Positions 15,352 to 24,988 are shown, counted from the first letter of the stretch. The stretch is DNA of 34,677 bases from Sandarakinorhabdus cyanobacteriorum (GCF_002251755.1 NZ_NOXT01000089.1:1-34677); one strand, 5' to 3'. Notes: generated by a model not told the origin, from the sequence alone. Program-made: numbers and translations.

Positions 15352-18261
15352 ATGCGAATTGTGTCTGGATTCCGTGCCGGCCTGGTGGCCAGTGCGTCCA
15401 TCATCGGTATGCTGGCCGTGCCGGCGCTTGCCCAGCAGGCGGCCCAGGCAGAGGATACCGGGATCGAGGAAATCGTTGTCACCGCGCAGCGCACGGCGCA
15501 GAGCCTGCAGGACGTGCCGATCGCGGTGACCGCCTTTGACGCCACCGCCCTTGCCCGTCTGCAGATCAACAACCCGCTCGACATCCAGCTCACCCTGCCC
15601 AACATCACCTTCACCAAGGGCAACTTCACCGGGTCGAGCTTCACCATCCGCGGCATCGGCGATCTGTGCGTCGGCGTGACCTGCGACAGCGCCACGGCCA
15701 TCCACTCCGAAGGCATGCCGCTGTTCGCCACCCGCCTGTTCGAAGCCGAATTCTTCGATCTGGAGCGCGTCGAAGTGCTGCGCGGCCCGCAGGGCACGCT
15801 GTTCGGCCGCAACGCCACCGGCGGCGTGGTCAACTTCGTCAATGCCAAGCCCAAGATGGATGCCATCCATGCCGCCGGCGAAATCGAATATGGCAATTTC
15901 GATTCGCTGCGCCTGAAGGGCATGTTCAACCTGCCGATCAGCGACACGCTGGCCGTGCGCGTCGCCGGCACCTATCTGCGCCGCGATGGTTTCACCACCA
16001 ACGTGTTCAACAACACCCGCATCGACGGCCGCGATCTCTATGCCATCCGCGGCAGCATCCGCTGGCAGCCGACCGAGAACACCACGGTCGATGCCATGGC
16101 CTATTATTTCCGCGAGAGTGATGATCGCAACCGCAACCAGAAGCAGCTGTGCCAGACCGATCCCACCGGCGTTCTGGGCTGTCTGCCGGGCCGGCGTGAC
16201 AATGGCTTCATCAACGCCAACTCCACCTTTGTCGGCACGCTCGCCAGCCGCGAGTTCCTGACCACCCAGGGCGGCGCCGCCTTCGGTGCGCTGGGTCTGG
16301 GCAGCCTTTATGCGCCTGACCCGTACAATTATGCCGGCCACACCAACCCGGCCGACGTGCGCCAGATCCGCACCGACTACACGCCGAAATATTTCGCCGA
16401 AGAAGAACAATATATGCTGCGCATCCAGCATGACTTCGGCGGCATCAAGGCGCAGCTGACCGGCATGTACCAACGCAACGCGGTCGACAGCTCGATCGAC
16501 TATAACCAGAGCGTGTTCAACCCGGCCGTGGCCAACAGCGCGCTGGCCACCGCCCGCGCCTTCTCGGCGGCGATCCCGGGCCTGACCAATGTCGTGAACG
16601 CGGTCAGCAGCGGCGCCAACTTCTGCACCTCGCAGCCGGTGGAAAATGGCCTGGGCGCCTATGGCGGCTTCCGCGACTGCTTCTCCACCCCGCAGGATTT
16701 TGACCGTTCCAACCAGATCGTGCGCGGCAAGACCCTGGAAGGCATCATCTCCTCGCAGTGGGATGGCAAGTTCAACTTCCTGATCGGCGGTATCTATGTC
16801 GATACCGTGCTTCCGGAAAACAGCTATTATGTGAACAGCTGGGGCATCGACTATCTGGTCGGTGTGCTGGGCGCGGCCAACGGCGGCTATCTGGGCACGC
16901 CGTTCTTCCGCAACAACACGGCGCGCTACACGCTGAAAAGCTATGGCCTGTTCGGTGAAGCCTATTACAACCTCACCGACAATCTGAAGATCACCGCCGG
17001 CCTGCGCTACAACAACGACAAGAAGTTTGTTTCGGCCCGGTCCACCCTGGCCAGCTTCTTCGTGCCGTTCGGCACCACCGGCAGCGTGTTCAATTCGCCG
17101 GCTGCCGCAGGCTTTGACGGCGATCCCAACCGCGCCGGCATCCAGCCCTTCTCCAACCGGAACGTCAGCTTCTCGGAAGTCACCGGCCGCTTCGTGATGG
17201 ATTGGCAGATCACCGACGACAATCTGCTCTATTTCTCCTACTCGCGCGGTTACAAGTCGGGCGGCATCAACCCGCCGCTGCAGCCGATCTTCGCGGTGCC
17301 GGATACCTTCACGCCGGAATTCATCGACGCGTTTGAAATCGGGTCGAAGAACAGCTTCCTCGATGGTGCCCTGCGCGCCAACGTCACGGCCTTCTACTAC
17401 AAGTACAAGGGCCTGCAGCTGTCGCGCATCACCGCCCGCACCTCGGTCAACGACAACGTCGATGCCGAAGTCTATGGTCTGGAAGGCGAATTCATCATCC
17501 AGCCGACGCGTCGCCTGGCGGTGAACCTCAACGCCTCCTACCTGCACACCCGGGTTTCGACCGACAAGTTCCTGGCCAACCCTCGCAATCCGGCCGGCAA
17601 CCGCAGCGATGCGGTGATCGTCAAGGATATCTCGAACGGCTCGAACTGCGCCGTGGTCAACAATGGTGCCGGCGGCCAGGCGGCCACCCGCGCCTTCGTT
17701 GCCCAGGCCAATGGTGCCATCAACGCCGGCCTGATCCCCGGCCTGCGGGCCGGCGCCGGCCTGCGCGCACCGACCGACTTCCCGGCCGACAGCGGTCTGC
17801 CGGCTGGTGTGGGCGGCGCCTTCAGCTTCTGCGGCGTGCTGCAGGCGCTGGGCACGGGCACCCAGTTCCAGATGCTGCCGGAAGGCGTGCTGCAGAATCT
17901 GCGCGGCAACCAGCTGCCGCAGGCGCCGCAGTACAAGTTCTCGGCCGGCATGCAGTACACCTTCCCGGTGGGCGATGACATGAGCTTCATCCCGCGCGTC
18001 GATATTGCCCACACCGGCGAAAGCTTTGGCAACATCTTCAACGGTGCGATCAACCGGGTGCCGAGCTTCACGGTGGTCAACGCCCAGGCACAGTTCAACG
18101 GCAAGGACGACAAATGGTATGTCCGCGCCTTTGTGCAGAACCTGACCAACAACAACGCCGTCACCGGCCTTTATGTCACCGACCAGTCGTCGGGCCTGTT
18201 CACCAACATCTTCACGCTGGAACCGCGGCGTTATGGTGTGGCGGCCGGCTTCCGCTTCTGA
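15352..18261 (+). CDS. TonB-dependent outer-membrane receptor
   Basis: The product is 969 residues with a signal peptide (MRIVSGFRAGLVASASIIGM up to ALAQ), a TonB box (IEEIVVTAQR), a plug domain (DVPIAVTAFD; IRGIG; FDLERVEVLRGPQGTLFGRNATGGVVNF) and a long barrel ending LEPRRYGVAAGFRF with terminal Phe. Plug residues around DLCVGVTC contain a close Cys pair. Such receptors import siderophores, sugars, aromatic compounds or other ligands using TonB energy. The ligand is not evident here, and no periplasmic or inner-membrane transport genes are adjacent. The start at 15352 follows a strong GGAGGAAG; an in-frame GTG/ATG upstream is not needed. Confidence 0.92.
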   Translation: MRIVSGFRAGLVASASIIGMLAVPALAQQAAQAEDTGIEEIVVTAQRTAQSLQDVPIAVTAFDATALARLQINNPLDIQLTLPNITFTKGNFTGSSFTIRGIGDLCVGVTCDSATAIHSEGMPLFATRLFEAEFFDLERVEVLRGPQGTLFGRNATGGVVNFVNAKPKMDAIHAAGEIEYGNFDSLRLKGMFNLPISDTLAVRVAGTYLRRDGFTTNVFNNTRIDGRDLYAIRGSIRWQPTENTTVDAMAYYFRESDDRNRNQKQLCQTDPTGVLGCLPGRRDNGFINANSTFVGTLASREFLTTQGGAAFGALGLGSLYAPDPYNYAGHTNPADVRQIRTDYTPKYFAEEEQYMLRIQHDFGGIKAQLTGMYQRNAVDSSIDYNQSVFNPAVANSALATARAFSAAIPGLTNVVNAVSSGANFCTSQPVENGLGAYGGFRDCFSTPQDFDRSNQIVRGKTLEGIISSQWDGKFNFLIGGIYVDTVLPENSYYVNSWGIDYLVGVLGAANGGYLGTPFFRNNTARYTLKSYGLFGEAYYNLTDNLKITAGLRYNNDKKFVSARSTLASFFVPFGTTGSVFNSPAAAGFDGDPNRAGIQPFSNRNVSFSEVTGRFVMDWQITDDNLLYFSYSRGYKSGGINPPLQPIFAVPDTFTPEFIDAFEIGSKNSFLDGALRANVTAFYYKYKGLQLSRITARTSVNDNVDAEVYGLEGEFIIQPTRRLAVNLNASYLHTRVSTDKFLANPRNPAGNRSDAVIVKDISNGSNCAVVNNGAGGQAATRAFVAQANGAINAGLIPGLRAGAGLRAPTDFPADSGLPAGVGGAFSFCGVLQALGTGTQFQMLPEGVLQNLRGNQLPQAPQYKFSAGMQYTFPVGDDMSFIPRVDIAHTGESFGNIFNGAINRVPSFTVVNAQAQFNGKDDKWYVRAFVQNLTNNNAVTGLYVTDQSSGLFTNIFTLEPRRYGVAAGFRF

Positions 18262-18283
18262 TCAGCGGCAATTGTGAACCAGG

Positions 18284-18307
18284 GGGGCGGCCAGCGATGG
18301 CCGCCCC
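18284..18307 (+). terminator. Terminator hairpin after the TonB-dependent receptor
   Basis: GGGGCGGCC pairs perfectly with GGCCGCCCC around a 6-nt loop, 22 bp after the receptor stop codon. The downstream sequence TTCCATTTGG is only moderately T-rich, so termination may be partial or assisted. Confidence 0.55.
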
Positions 18308-18434
18308 TTCCATTTGGGGCCGTGCCGGTGCGCCCCTTCCCCAAGCGCACCCCCAACCGCACCCATTGACTTTTTGATGCTCCGCCCGCATGGCCGCATG
18401 CAAGCCGGATAGCGGCTGCTTTCACAGGAACAAG

Positions 18435-20000
18435 ATGAGCTTTTCCGATCTGGGCCTTTCTGATGCCCTGCTGCGCGCCGTTGCAGACAGCGGTTACGAC
18501 ACGCCCACGCCCATCCAGCGCCAGGCCATCCCGTCCGTGATGATGGGCAAGGATATCATCGCCATTGCCCAGACCGGCACCGGCAAGACCGCCAGCTTCG
18601 TGCTGCCGATGATCGACATCCTGGCCGAAGGCCGCAGTCGCGCCCTGATGCCGCGCAGCCTGATCCTCGAACCCACCCGCGAACTGGCGCAGCAGGTGGC
18701 AGAGAATTTCGAGAAATATGGCAAGAACCACAAGCTTTCGATGGCGCTGCTGATCGGCGGCGTTTCGATGGGCGGTCAGCTGGCCGCGCTGGAAAAGGGT
18801 GTCGATGTGCTCATCGCCACGCCGGGCCGGCTGATGGACCTGTTTGCCCGTGGCAAGATCCTGCTCTCCGGCTGTGCCATGCTGGTCATCGATGAAGCCG
18901 ACCGCATGCTCGACATGGGCTTCATCCCCGATATCGAGACCATCTGTTCCAAGTTGCCCAAGGCCCGGCAGACCCTGCTGTTCTCGGCAACCATGCCGCC
19001 GCCGATCAAGAAGCTGGCGGACCAGTTCATGGATGCCCCAAAGAGCATCGAGGTCGCCCGCGCCGCCAGCACCAACACCAACATCACCCAATGGATCGTG
19101 GAAACGCCCAGCCGCGACAAGCGCGAGCTGCTGCGCTCGATCCTGCGCCAGGAGGATGTGACCACCGCCATCATCTTCTGCAACAAGAAGACCACGGTGC
19201 GCGAGCTGACCGACAGCCTGAAGCGCGCCCGCCTGCCGGTTGGCCAGATCCACGGCGACATGGAACAGGCGGACCGTATCCGCGAGCTTGATCGCTTCAA
19301 GTCGGGCGCCATCACCATCCTGGTGGCCAGCGACGTCGCGGCGCGCGGGCTCGACATTCCCGGCGTCTCCCACGTCGTCAACTATGACATGCCGTGGCAC
19401 CCGGATGATTATGTCCACCGCATCGGCAGAACCGGCCGCGCCGGCCGCACCGGCACCGCCTACAGCTTTGCCACGCCCGACGACGCGGAGAATCTGGCCA
19501 ACATCGAAAAGCTGACCCGCCAGAAGATCGCCCGCTGGACGGGCGGCGACTCAGCCCCAGCAGCGCAAGCCACCTCGGCGCCGGCTGCCCCTGCTCCGGC
19601 CGCCCCGGCTCCGGCAGAGGCCGCTGCCGACAGCGCCCCGCGCGAGAAGCGCAAGCGTGATCGCAAGCGCCGTGGCGGTGACCGTGGCGAGCGGCCCGAA
19701 CGCCCGACGCAAGCCGATGCCGCGCCTGTTGCCGTGGCCAGCAGCGAACCGGCCAAGGCCGCCAGACCGCGTTCAGAGCCGCGCGCCGAGCGTGCCCCGC
19801 GCAGCGAGCCGGCACCGCGCAGCGAGGCCGCACCGCGCCGCGCCCCCGCCGGCCGCGATCCGCTCGCCAGCTATCGCGCGCTCGCCCCGCAGGCCCCCAA
19901 CCGGCACCGCAACGATGATGATGGCGAAGCCTTCATCGGCTTCGGCCCGGAAGGCGTGCCCGAATTCCTCGCCCGGCCGATCCGCCAGGCCGCCAAATAG
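18435..20000 (+). CDS. RhlE-type DEAD-box RNA helicase
   Basis: This 521-residue helicase has the Q motif (FSDLGLSDALLRAV to TPIQ, residues 3-28), Walker A AQTGTGKT (45-52), PTRELAQQ, TPGRLMDL, DEAD at 153-156, SAT near 184, the IIFCNKK segment, ARGLDIP and HRIGRTGR near 329-336. The catalytic core ends near residue 375. The tail to 521 is Ala/Pro-rich, then Lys/Arg-rich (REKRKRDRKRRGGDRGERPE), typical of RNA-binding tails. It remodels structured RNA, commonly in ribosome assembly or cold adaptation. ATG 18435 follows AGGAA. The frame upstream to 18390 is not needed. Confidence 0.93.
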   Translation: MSFSDLGLSDALLRAVADSGYDTPTPIQRQAIPSVMMGKDIIAIAQTGTGKTASFVLPMIDILAEGRSRALMPRSLILEPTRELAQQVAENFEKYGKNHKLSMALLIGGVSMGGQLAALEKGVDVLIATPGRLMDLFARGKILLSGCAMLVIDEADRMLDMGFIPDIETICSKLPKARQTLLFSATMPPPIKKLADQFMDAPKSIEVARAASTNTNITQWIVETPSRDKRELLRSILRQEDVTTAIIFCNKKTTVRELTDSLKRARLPVGQIHGDMEQADRIRELDRFKSGAITILVASDVAARGLDIPGVSHVVNYDMPWHPDDYVHRIGRTGRAGRTGTAYSFATPDDAENLANIEKLTRQKIARWTGGDSAPAAQATSAPAAPAPAAPAPAEAAADSAPREKRKRDRKRRGGDRGERPERPTQADAAPVAVASSEPAKAARPRSEPRAERAPRSEPAPRSEAAPRRAPAGRDPLASYRALAPQAPNRHRNDDDGEAFIGFGPEGVPEFLARPIRQAAK

Positions 20001-20056
20001 GCCAGCAGGCATTCGCATCTGGCGCCCGGCGGCCGCGGGCGCTCAGGCCGCGCGGT

Positions 20057-21274
20057 TCAAAACGCGCCGCCGGCGGCGCGCCATTGTTCCACTTCCCATT
20101 CCAGCCGGGCCGGCGAGCCGATCACCTCGCTCACCGGGCGGCGCAGCGCGGACGGAGCAGGGCCATCGGCGAGGCCGAGGCGAAAGGCGAAGGATGGCCG
20201 CCAGGCAGGATCATCGAGCAGGGCATCGGTCTGGCCGGCAAAGCGGGCGGGCTGGCCAAGCTGGCGCTCGCGGTCGACCATTTCCGGCAGCTGGTTCAGC
20301 GGCTGCGCCACCAGCTCGGCGGCGGTGGCGTTCAGGTGCAGGCGCTGCCAGGCGCTGCCGACCAGCAGGGCGCTGCGCCGGTCGTGCGGGTTGGGAGTGA
20401 GGATCAGGCCGAACAGCGAGGCGGTGGGGAGCTGATTGTCCCTGGTGTTGGCCAGCCAATATTCACCCTCGCTGGCGGCTGACTGTTCCGGCAGCAGCGC
20501 GGCGATATTGGCCAGCACGGGTGACACGCCCGACGTGGCGATGGTCAGGCCATCCTTCAGGCGCATCGCATCACGGCGCTCGTGGCGCATCCAGCGGTGG
20601 CTGTCAGCCATCATCGCCGTGTCGGCCACAATGGCGGCGGTGGCATCGCTGGTGAGGGCGGCAAAGCGTTGCCCGCGGGCGCTGGCCGGCGTGAACAGGG
20701 CAACGCGCACATCGGTAAAGGCCGGAAAATCCAGCAGCGCCGCCAGCTTGGCCTCAGCGATGCCGCCGCCGCGCCAGGCGCCCCGGTGGGTATGACGGCG
20801 GCCGATGAAGGGCAACAGCCGGTGCGGCGGCGGGCCGCTGCCTTCTGGGCCCAGCACGATGCGGGCGACATGGGCGGGATTGCCGGGATCGGGCAGCAGC
20901 CGCACCCGCGCCGCCCGGCCAGCCGCGGTGGAGGCCAGCGCCATGTTGTGGATGGCGGCGCCCAGCCCGGCCAGCCGTTCGCGGCCGAACGGGTCCATGG
21001 CGCCAAGATGGCGGCCGGGCACTTCGAAAATATCCACCCCCAGCCGGCCGACCGCGAACGACCAGGGCTGGGTGTTGTGCGGGCTGGCCGCCAGCACCCC
21101 GGCGCCGACCAGCTTCAACGGGCCGATCAGCCGCCCGCTGGACCAATCATCCCAGGCGGCCAGCGCCGGATTGTCGCCCCCGAACAGGCCCTGTTGCCAG
21201 GCGCGCCCGCCAAGCCCGGCCAGCGCCAGGCCGCCGGCGCCGAACAGCAGCTGGCGGCGGCTGGGTGTGTTCAT
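20057..21274 (-). CDS. Tat-exported nitroreductase-like (Acg family) protein
   Basis: The product is 405 residues. The N-terminus has a twin-arginine signal (SRRQLLFGAGGLALAGLGG). The body has ASPHNTQPWSF near residue 63, a motif of nitroreductase-fold FMN proteins, and FIGRRHTHRGAW. Length and pattern fit the Acg-like subgroup rather than classic 200-residue nitroreductases. Members of the fold bind FMN, but some Acg relatives lack activity, so the reaction is unknown. Its start overlaps the stop of the sterol-desaturase-like gene (ATGA), so the two are probably co-translated. Confidence 0.75.
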   Translation of the reverse strand: MNTPSRRQLLFGAGGLALAGLGGRAWQQGLFGGDNPALAAWDDWSSGRLIGPLKLVGAGVLAASPHNTQPWSFAVGRLGVDIFEVPGRHLGAMDPFGRERLAGLGAAIHNMALASTAAGRAARVRLLPDPGNPAHVARIVLGPEGSGPPPHRLLPFIGRRHTHRGAWRGGGIAEAKLAALLDFPAFTDVRVALFTPASARGQRFAALTSDATAAIVADTAMMADSHRWMRHERRDAMRLKDGLTIATSGVSPVLANIAALLPEQSAASEGEYWLANTRDNQLPTASLFGLILTPNPHDRRSALLVGSAWQRLHLNATAAELVAQPLNQLPEMVDRERQLGQPARFAGQTDALLDDPAWRPSFAFRLGLADGPAPSALRRPVSEVIGSPARLEWEVEQWRAAGGAF

Positions 21275-22179
21275 TCGGCGGGATGCGCCACGGCGCGGGC
21301 GGCTTGCGCTTCCCAGCGCGCGCGGATCACATCGGCCGTATCGCCGCTCAAGGCCCCCGGCGGGCCAAAGGCCGCCAGCAACGCCTGGCGCAGGCTGCGC
21401 GCCTTCAGCAGATCACGGCCGATGCCCACCCATTCGTGGATCGCCACCCAGAAGGGGTTGAAGGTGGCGAGATTCTTGATGATGCCATAGCGCACCGGCT
21501 CGTCATCCCGCTCCGCCTCGAACGTGCCGAACAGCTTGTCCCAGATGATGAACACACCGGCATAGTTGCGATCGAGATAGCGCGGGTTGGTGCCGTGGTG
21601 GACCCGGTGGTGCGACGGCGTGTTCATCACCGCTTCGAACCAGCGCGGCAGCCGGCCGATCGCCTCGGTGTGGATCCAGAATTGATAGATGAGGTTGAGG
21701 CCGCCGCAAAAGGCAACCAGCGCCGGCGGGAAGCCGATCATGAACAGGGGCAGCTTGATGATGAAGGTGAGGCCGAACAGCCCGCTCCACGTCTGCCGCA
21801 GCGCGGTGGACAGGTTGTAGTGCTGGGACGAGTGGTGGATGACATGCGCCGCCCAGGCCCAGCGGATGCGGTGGCCGGCGCGGTGGATCCAGTAATAGGC
21901 CAGATCATCCAGCACAAAACACAGCGCAAAACTGGCCCAGCCCATCGGCACATCGAACAGCCGATATTGCCAGGCCCACAGCGCGATGCCAGCCGATGTG
22001 CCAGCCAGCAGGGCGCCGACAATGGTGTTGCCCAGACCCATGGCGAGGCTGGTGCCGGTGTCGCGCCAATCATAATCGCCGCGCCAGCCCAGCCGCACCG
22101 CCACCACTTCGATGATGATGCTCAGCACGAACACCGGGATGGCGAAGGCCACCGGATCGGGCAGGTTGGTCCAGTTCAC
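21271..22179 (-). CDS. Sterol desaturase/fatty acid hydroxylase family protein
   Basis: This 302-residue integral membrane protein has the three His clusters of the family: HRAGH (H-x3-H), HVIHHSSQHYN (H-x2-HH) and HRVHHGTN (H-x2-HH). These bind a di-iron centre. At least four hydrophobic segments are visible: AFAIPVFVLSIIIEVVAV, the TSAGIALWAW region, FGLTFIIKLPLFMIGF and PALVAFCGGLNLIYQF. Family enzymes hydroxylate or desaturate lipids such as sterols, carotenoids or sphingolipid chains at the inner membrane. The exact lipid is not evident. It overlaps both neighbours by about 4 bp within the minus-strand run. Confidence 0.9.
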   Translation of the reverse strand: MNWTNLPDPVAFAIPVFVLSIIIEVVAVRLGWRGDYDWRDTGTSLAMGLGNTIVGALLAGTSAGIALWAWQYRLFDVPMGWASFALCFVLDDLAYYWIHRAGHRIRWAWAAHVIHHSSQHYNLSTALRQTWSGLFGLTFIIKLPLFMIGFPPALVAFCGGLNLIYQFWIHTEAIGRLPRWFEAVMNTPSHHRVHHGTNPRYLDRNYAGVFIIWDKLFGTFEAERDDEPVRYGIIKNLATFNPFWVAIHEWVGIGRDLLKARSLRQALLAAFGPPGALSGDTADVIRARWEAQAARAVAHPAE

Positions 22180-22556
22180 AGCCGTGCCGCCCAGGTGCCG
22201 GCCGCCGGGCCGAGATCGAGCGCGGTTTCGGGGAACATCGGCTCATCGGGCCGGATGCGCAAAACCGTGCCGGCGCGGCTGACCAGCGGGTGATCGAGCA
22301 GGCGGACAACAAAGCGGTCACCAAAGGGGCGGACCAGCGCCACCCGGCCATCGGTGGCGGCCACCAGCGCCGCCGAAGCGTCCACCGAAAGCGCGGTTTC
22401 GGCCACGATCAGGCCCGGAATCGCCGCCTGTGCCAGATCGGCCGCAGCTTGCCGATTGGCCAGGCGGGGCGCGCGGGCAAAGCCCAACAGCCGCGTGAGC
22501 AGCACCAGCACGGCCACACCCAGCACCGAAAAGCCGAGGAGGCCGATGCGGTCCAT
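22176..22556 (-). CDS. Small membrane-anchored protein of unknown function
   Basis: The product is 126 residues from ATG 22556, which shares one base with the stop codon of the preceding gene (TGATG). One N-terminal membrane helix (IGLLGFSVLGVAVLVLLTRLL) is followed by a soluble domain with AETALSVDASAALVAATDGRVALV and a repeat-poor beta-rich tail. The frame is open further upstream but that part is antisense-like and out of keeping with the family start. It lies between a DUF442-type phosphatase-like gene and the hydroxylase. I do not recognise the domain. Confidence 0.75.
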   Translation of the reverse strand: MDRIGLLGFSVLGVAVLVLLTRLLGFARAPRLANRQAAADLAQAAIPGLIVAETALSVDASAALVAATDGRVALVRPFGDRFVVRLLDHPLVSRAGTVLRIRPDEPMFPETALDLGPAAGTWAARL

Positions 22557-22975
22557 CAGGCGCCAGCGAGCTGCCGGAGCAACGGCATCAGGCCGGCGAC
22601 ATTGTAGCCGCCCTGCCCTGCGGCCTCGACAATCTCTGCGGGCGCGATGCCGCCCTTGGCTGCTGCCAGCGCCCACAAATTGCAGCTGCGGGTGCCCGAA
22701 CGGCAGAAGGCCAGCACCGGCCCGTTGGCCAAGGCTGCGGCCATGGCCTCGACCTGTTCCAGGCTGAAGCCGGTATGGTCGATAGGAATGGCCACATAAT
22801 CAAGGCCTTGCGCAGCGCAGGCCGCGGCGATTTCGGCACCGGCAGGCTGATCGAAACTCTCGCCATCCGGCCGGTTGTTGACGATGGTGCGAAAGCCTTG
22901 AGCTGCGGCGGCGGCCACATCGTCGGCGCTGATCTGCGGCGCAACCGAAACCGTGGAGGTGATGGGAATGAACAT
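22556..22975 (-). CDS. DUF442/TIGR01244-type phosphatase-like or sulfur-transfer protein
   Basis: This 139-residue protein resembles the TIGR01244 family (Blh-type N-terminal domain, protein tyrosine phosphatase fold). It has SVAPQISADDV, FRTIVNNRPDGE, YVAIPID and the active-site loop FCRSGTRSCNLW with nucleophile Cys near residue 91. The short Cys-to-Arg spacing is usual in this family. Proposed roles are sulfide handling or dephosphorylation; the substrate is unproven. ATG 22975 is chosen over the in-frame TTG 22981. It is the first of four genes with overlapping ends. Confidence 0.85.
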   Translation of the reverse strand: MFIPITSTVSVAPQISADDVAAAAAQGFRTIVNNRPDGESFDQPAGAEIAAACAAQGLDYVAIPIDHTGFSLEQVEAMAAALANGPVLAFCRSGTRSCNLWALAAAKGGIAPAEIVEAAGQGGYNVAGLMPLLRQLAGA

Positions 22976-23006
22976 GGTCAAAACTTAGGCCGGTCGCCGC
23001 CGCCAC

Positions 23007-23861
23007 TCAATAGGGGATGAACTCGGTTTCGCCCGGCACCGGCGGGAAGCGGCCGTCGCGCCAATCCTGCACCGCCTGGGCGATGCGCGCCGGATCGTGG
23101 GAGACGAAATTCCATTCGATGTGCCGCCCTTCCGGCAGCGGCGCACCGCCCAGCAGCATCAGCCGGCTGACAGCCGTGGCGACCAGTTCGGCATCACCAT
23201 CGGTGGTGACGGCAAGACTGCCCGCCGCCAGCGGATCGCCATCGATTTCGGCAGCGCCTTCAACCAGATAGGCGCCGCGTTCGCCCCATTCAGCCGGCAG
23301 TGCCAGCCGAGCCCCGGCCGCCATCTGCACCTCCGCATAGACAATCGGATGCGGGAAGCGCACCGGGGAGGTGAGGCCCCACATCGTGCCGGCAATCACC
23401 ACCGCCGACACCCCGTCGGCCACATGGCGCGGCATTGTTTCGGCCGGATGATGATCGAACGCCGGCTCACATTCGGCGTCGGCAACCGGCAGGGCGACCC
23501 AGGCCTGGATGCCGTGCATGTGGTGGCCGGCCGCCCGTTCCGCCGGCGGCGTGCGCTCGGAATGGACAATGCCGCGCCCCGCCGTCATCCAGTTCACCGC
23601 GCCGGGGTGGATATCGATGATGGTGCCCAGGCTGTCGCGATGGCCCAGCGCGCCGGCAAACAGCCAGGTGATGGTGGCCAGCCCGATATGCGGGTGCGGC
23701 CGCACATCGATGCCGGCACCGGGCGGGAAATCAGCCGGGCCCATTTCATCGAAGAACACGAACGGCCCCAGCGCCCGGCGCCCGGGATACGGCAGCACCC
23801 GCGCCACCGAAAACCCGCCCAGATCACGGGTGCGGCCGGGGATGGTGGCAGCGATCGGCAT
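23007..23861 (-). CDS. Pirin family protein
   Basis: The product is 284 residues of the bicupin pirin family. Metal-binding residues are all present: H56 and H58 in RPHPHIG, H100 and E102 in VHSERT. FFDEMGPADF and the C-terminal segment RHIEWNFVSHD are also typical. Pirins bind Fe and act as redox-linked regulators or quercetin dioxygenases; the role here is open. It lies 31 bp before the DUF442-type gene, possibly in one transcript, and is divergent from the SDR gene. Confidence 0.93.
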   Translation of the reverse strand: MPIAATIPGRTRDLGGFSVARVLPYPGRRALGPFVFFDEMGPADFPPGAGIDVRPHPHIGLATITWLFAGALGHRDSLGTIIDIHPGAVNWMTAGRGIVHSERTPPAERAAGHHMHGIQAWVALPVADAECEPAFDHHPAETMPRHVADGVSAVVIAGTMWGLTSPVRFPHPIVYAEVQMAAGARLALPAEWGERGAYLVEGAAEIDGDPLAAGSLAVTTDGDAELVATAVSRLMLLGGAPLPEGRHIEWNFVSHDPARIAQAVQDWRDGRFPPVPGETEFIPY

Positions 23862-23950
23862 GGCGGGCTCCTGATAGCAAGGCCATGGCTTGTGAGAGTT
23901 GGCTCATGGCCGGCACGGTTTAAGCTCTGGATAGAAAGGGAGCAACGCAG

Positions 23951-24796
23951 ATGCAGTCAATTGCCGGCAAGGTGGCCTTTGTGACCGGGGCGGCATCCGG
24001 CATCGGGCTGGGCATTGCCGAGGCGCTGGCGCAATCCGGCGTGAAGGTGATGATGGCCGATATCGACGGCGCCGCGGTGGAGCGGGAGGCGGCGCGGCTG
24101 GCGGCGACCAATGCCGATGTCAGCTGGATCCGCGCCGATGTCAGCCTGAAGGCTGATCTGCAGGCCGCGGCCGAAGCCACGATCGAACGCTTTGGCAAGG
24201 TGCATATCCTCGTCAACAACGCCGGCGTGGGTGGCGGCGGCGGCTATGGCGAATGGACCGACGCGCAGTGGGAATGGGTGCTGGGCGTCAATCTGATGAG
24301 CGTGGTGTGGGGGTTCGAGATTTTCGGCCCGCTGATCGAAGCGCACGGCGACGGCGGCCAGATCGTTTCCACCGCATCGATGGCTGGCCTGGTGGCGGCA
24401 GTGGCCCCCGGATACAACGCCACCAAATATGGCGTGGTGGCGATTTCGGAAGGGCTGCGCCCGGTGCTGGCGGCGCGCGGCATTGGCGTTTCGGTGCTTT
24501 GCCCCGGCTTCATCCGCACCCGCATCATGGAATCGGCCCGCGCCGTGCCGGAACGGCTGGCCGGCGCCATCCCGCCGCCCAGCGACGAGCCCTTGAGCGA
24601 TTTTGCTGCCATGGCCGCCCAGGCCATCGCCCATGGCATCGATCCGCTCTATGTCGGCGAACTGGTGGTGGAGGCGATCCAGGGCGACTGGCCCTATATC
24701 TTCACCGACACCCAGTTCGAAATGGGCGTGGACGCGCGTTTTTCGGCGATCAAGCAGGGGTTTGACCGGGTGCGGGGGCGGGTGCCGCGCCGGTGA
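23951..24796 (+). CDS. Short-chain dehydrogenase/reductase
   Basis: This 281-residue classical SDR has the cofactor motif TGAASGIG (12-19), D37-I38-D39 after strand 2 (which suggests NAD over NADP), NNAG at 89-92, catalytic S143, and Y155 with K159 in YNATK. CPGFIRTRI follows. It oxidises or reduces an alcohol/ketone substrate that motifs cannot specify. AAAGGGAG lies about nine bases before ATG. It is monocistronic, with the pirin gene divergent and a hairpin repeat downstream. Confidence 0.93.
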   Translation: MQSIAGKVAFVTGAASGIGLGIAEALAQSGVKVMMADIDGAAVEREAARLAATNADVSWIRADVSLKADLQAAAEATIERFGKVHILVNNAGVGGGGGYGEWTDAQWEWVLGVNLMSVVWGFEIFGPLIEAHGDGGQIVSTASMAGLVAAVAPGYNATKYGVVAISEGLRPVLAARGIGVSVLCPGFIRTRIMESARAVPERLAGAIPPPSDEPLSDFAAMAAQAIAHGIDPLYVGELVVEAIQGDWPYIFTDTQFEMGVDARFSAIKQGFDRVRGRVPRR

Positions 24797-24988
24797 ATGG
24801 ACCATCACAGCTGAGAAAGAGCAGAAGACACCGAGCCATTTGACACTTTTGTCGTTTTCGCCGGGATTCCAGAAAAATAGCGAGCAATTTCAGATGCCGG
24901 CGCAGGCAATCTGATCGCTGATGATGGCAGATTCGCCCCGTGTAGGACAGGCCGTCAGGCCCGATTGCGGCAAGATTGAAACCCAACC
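24797..24988. other. Intergenic region between SDR gene and hairpin repeat
   Basis: About 190 bp without a supported gene, more AT-rich than its surroundings near 24840-24890. No promoter is expected, as both flanking genes point toward it. I see nothing else of note. Confidence 0.4.

Noticed and set aside
15178-18012. A 944-codon open frame on the minus strand
   Set aside because: It is antisense to the TonB-dependent receptor gene, which has a signal peptide, plug motifs and a strong Shine-Dalgarno. High GC removes stop codons from the opposite strand. The translated product is His/Ala/Gly/Arg-rich with no known motif.
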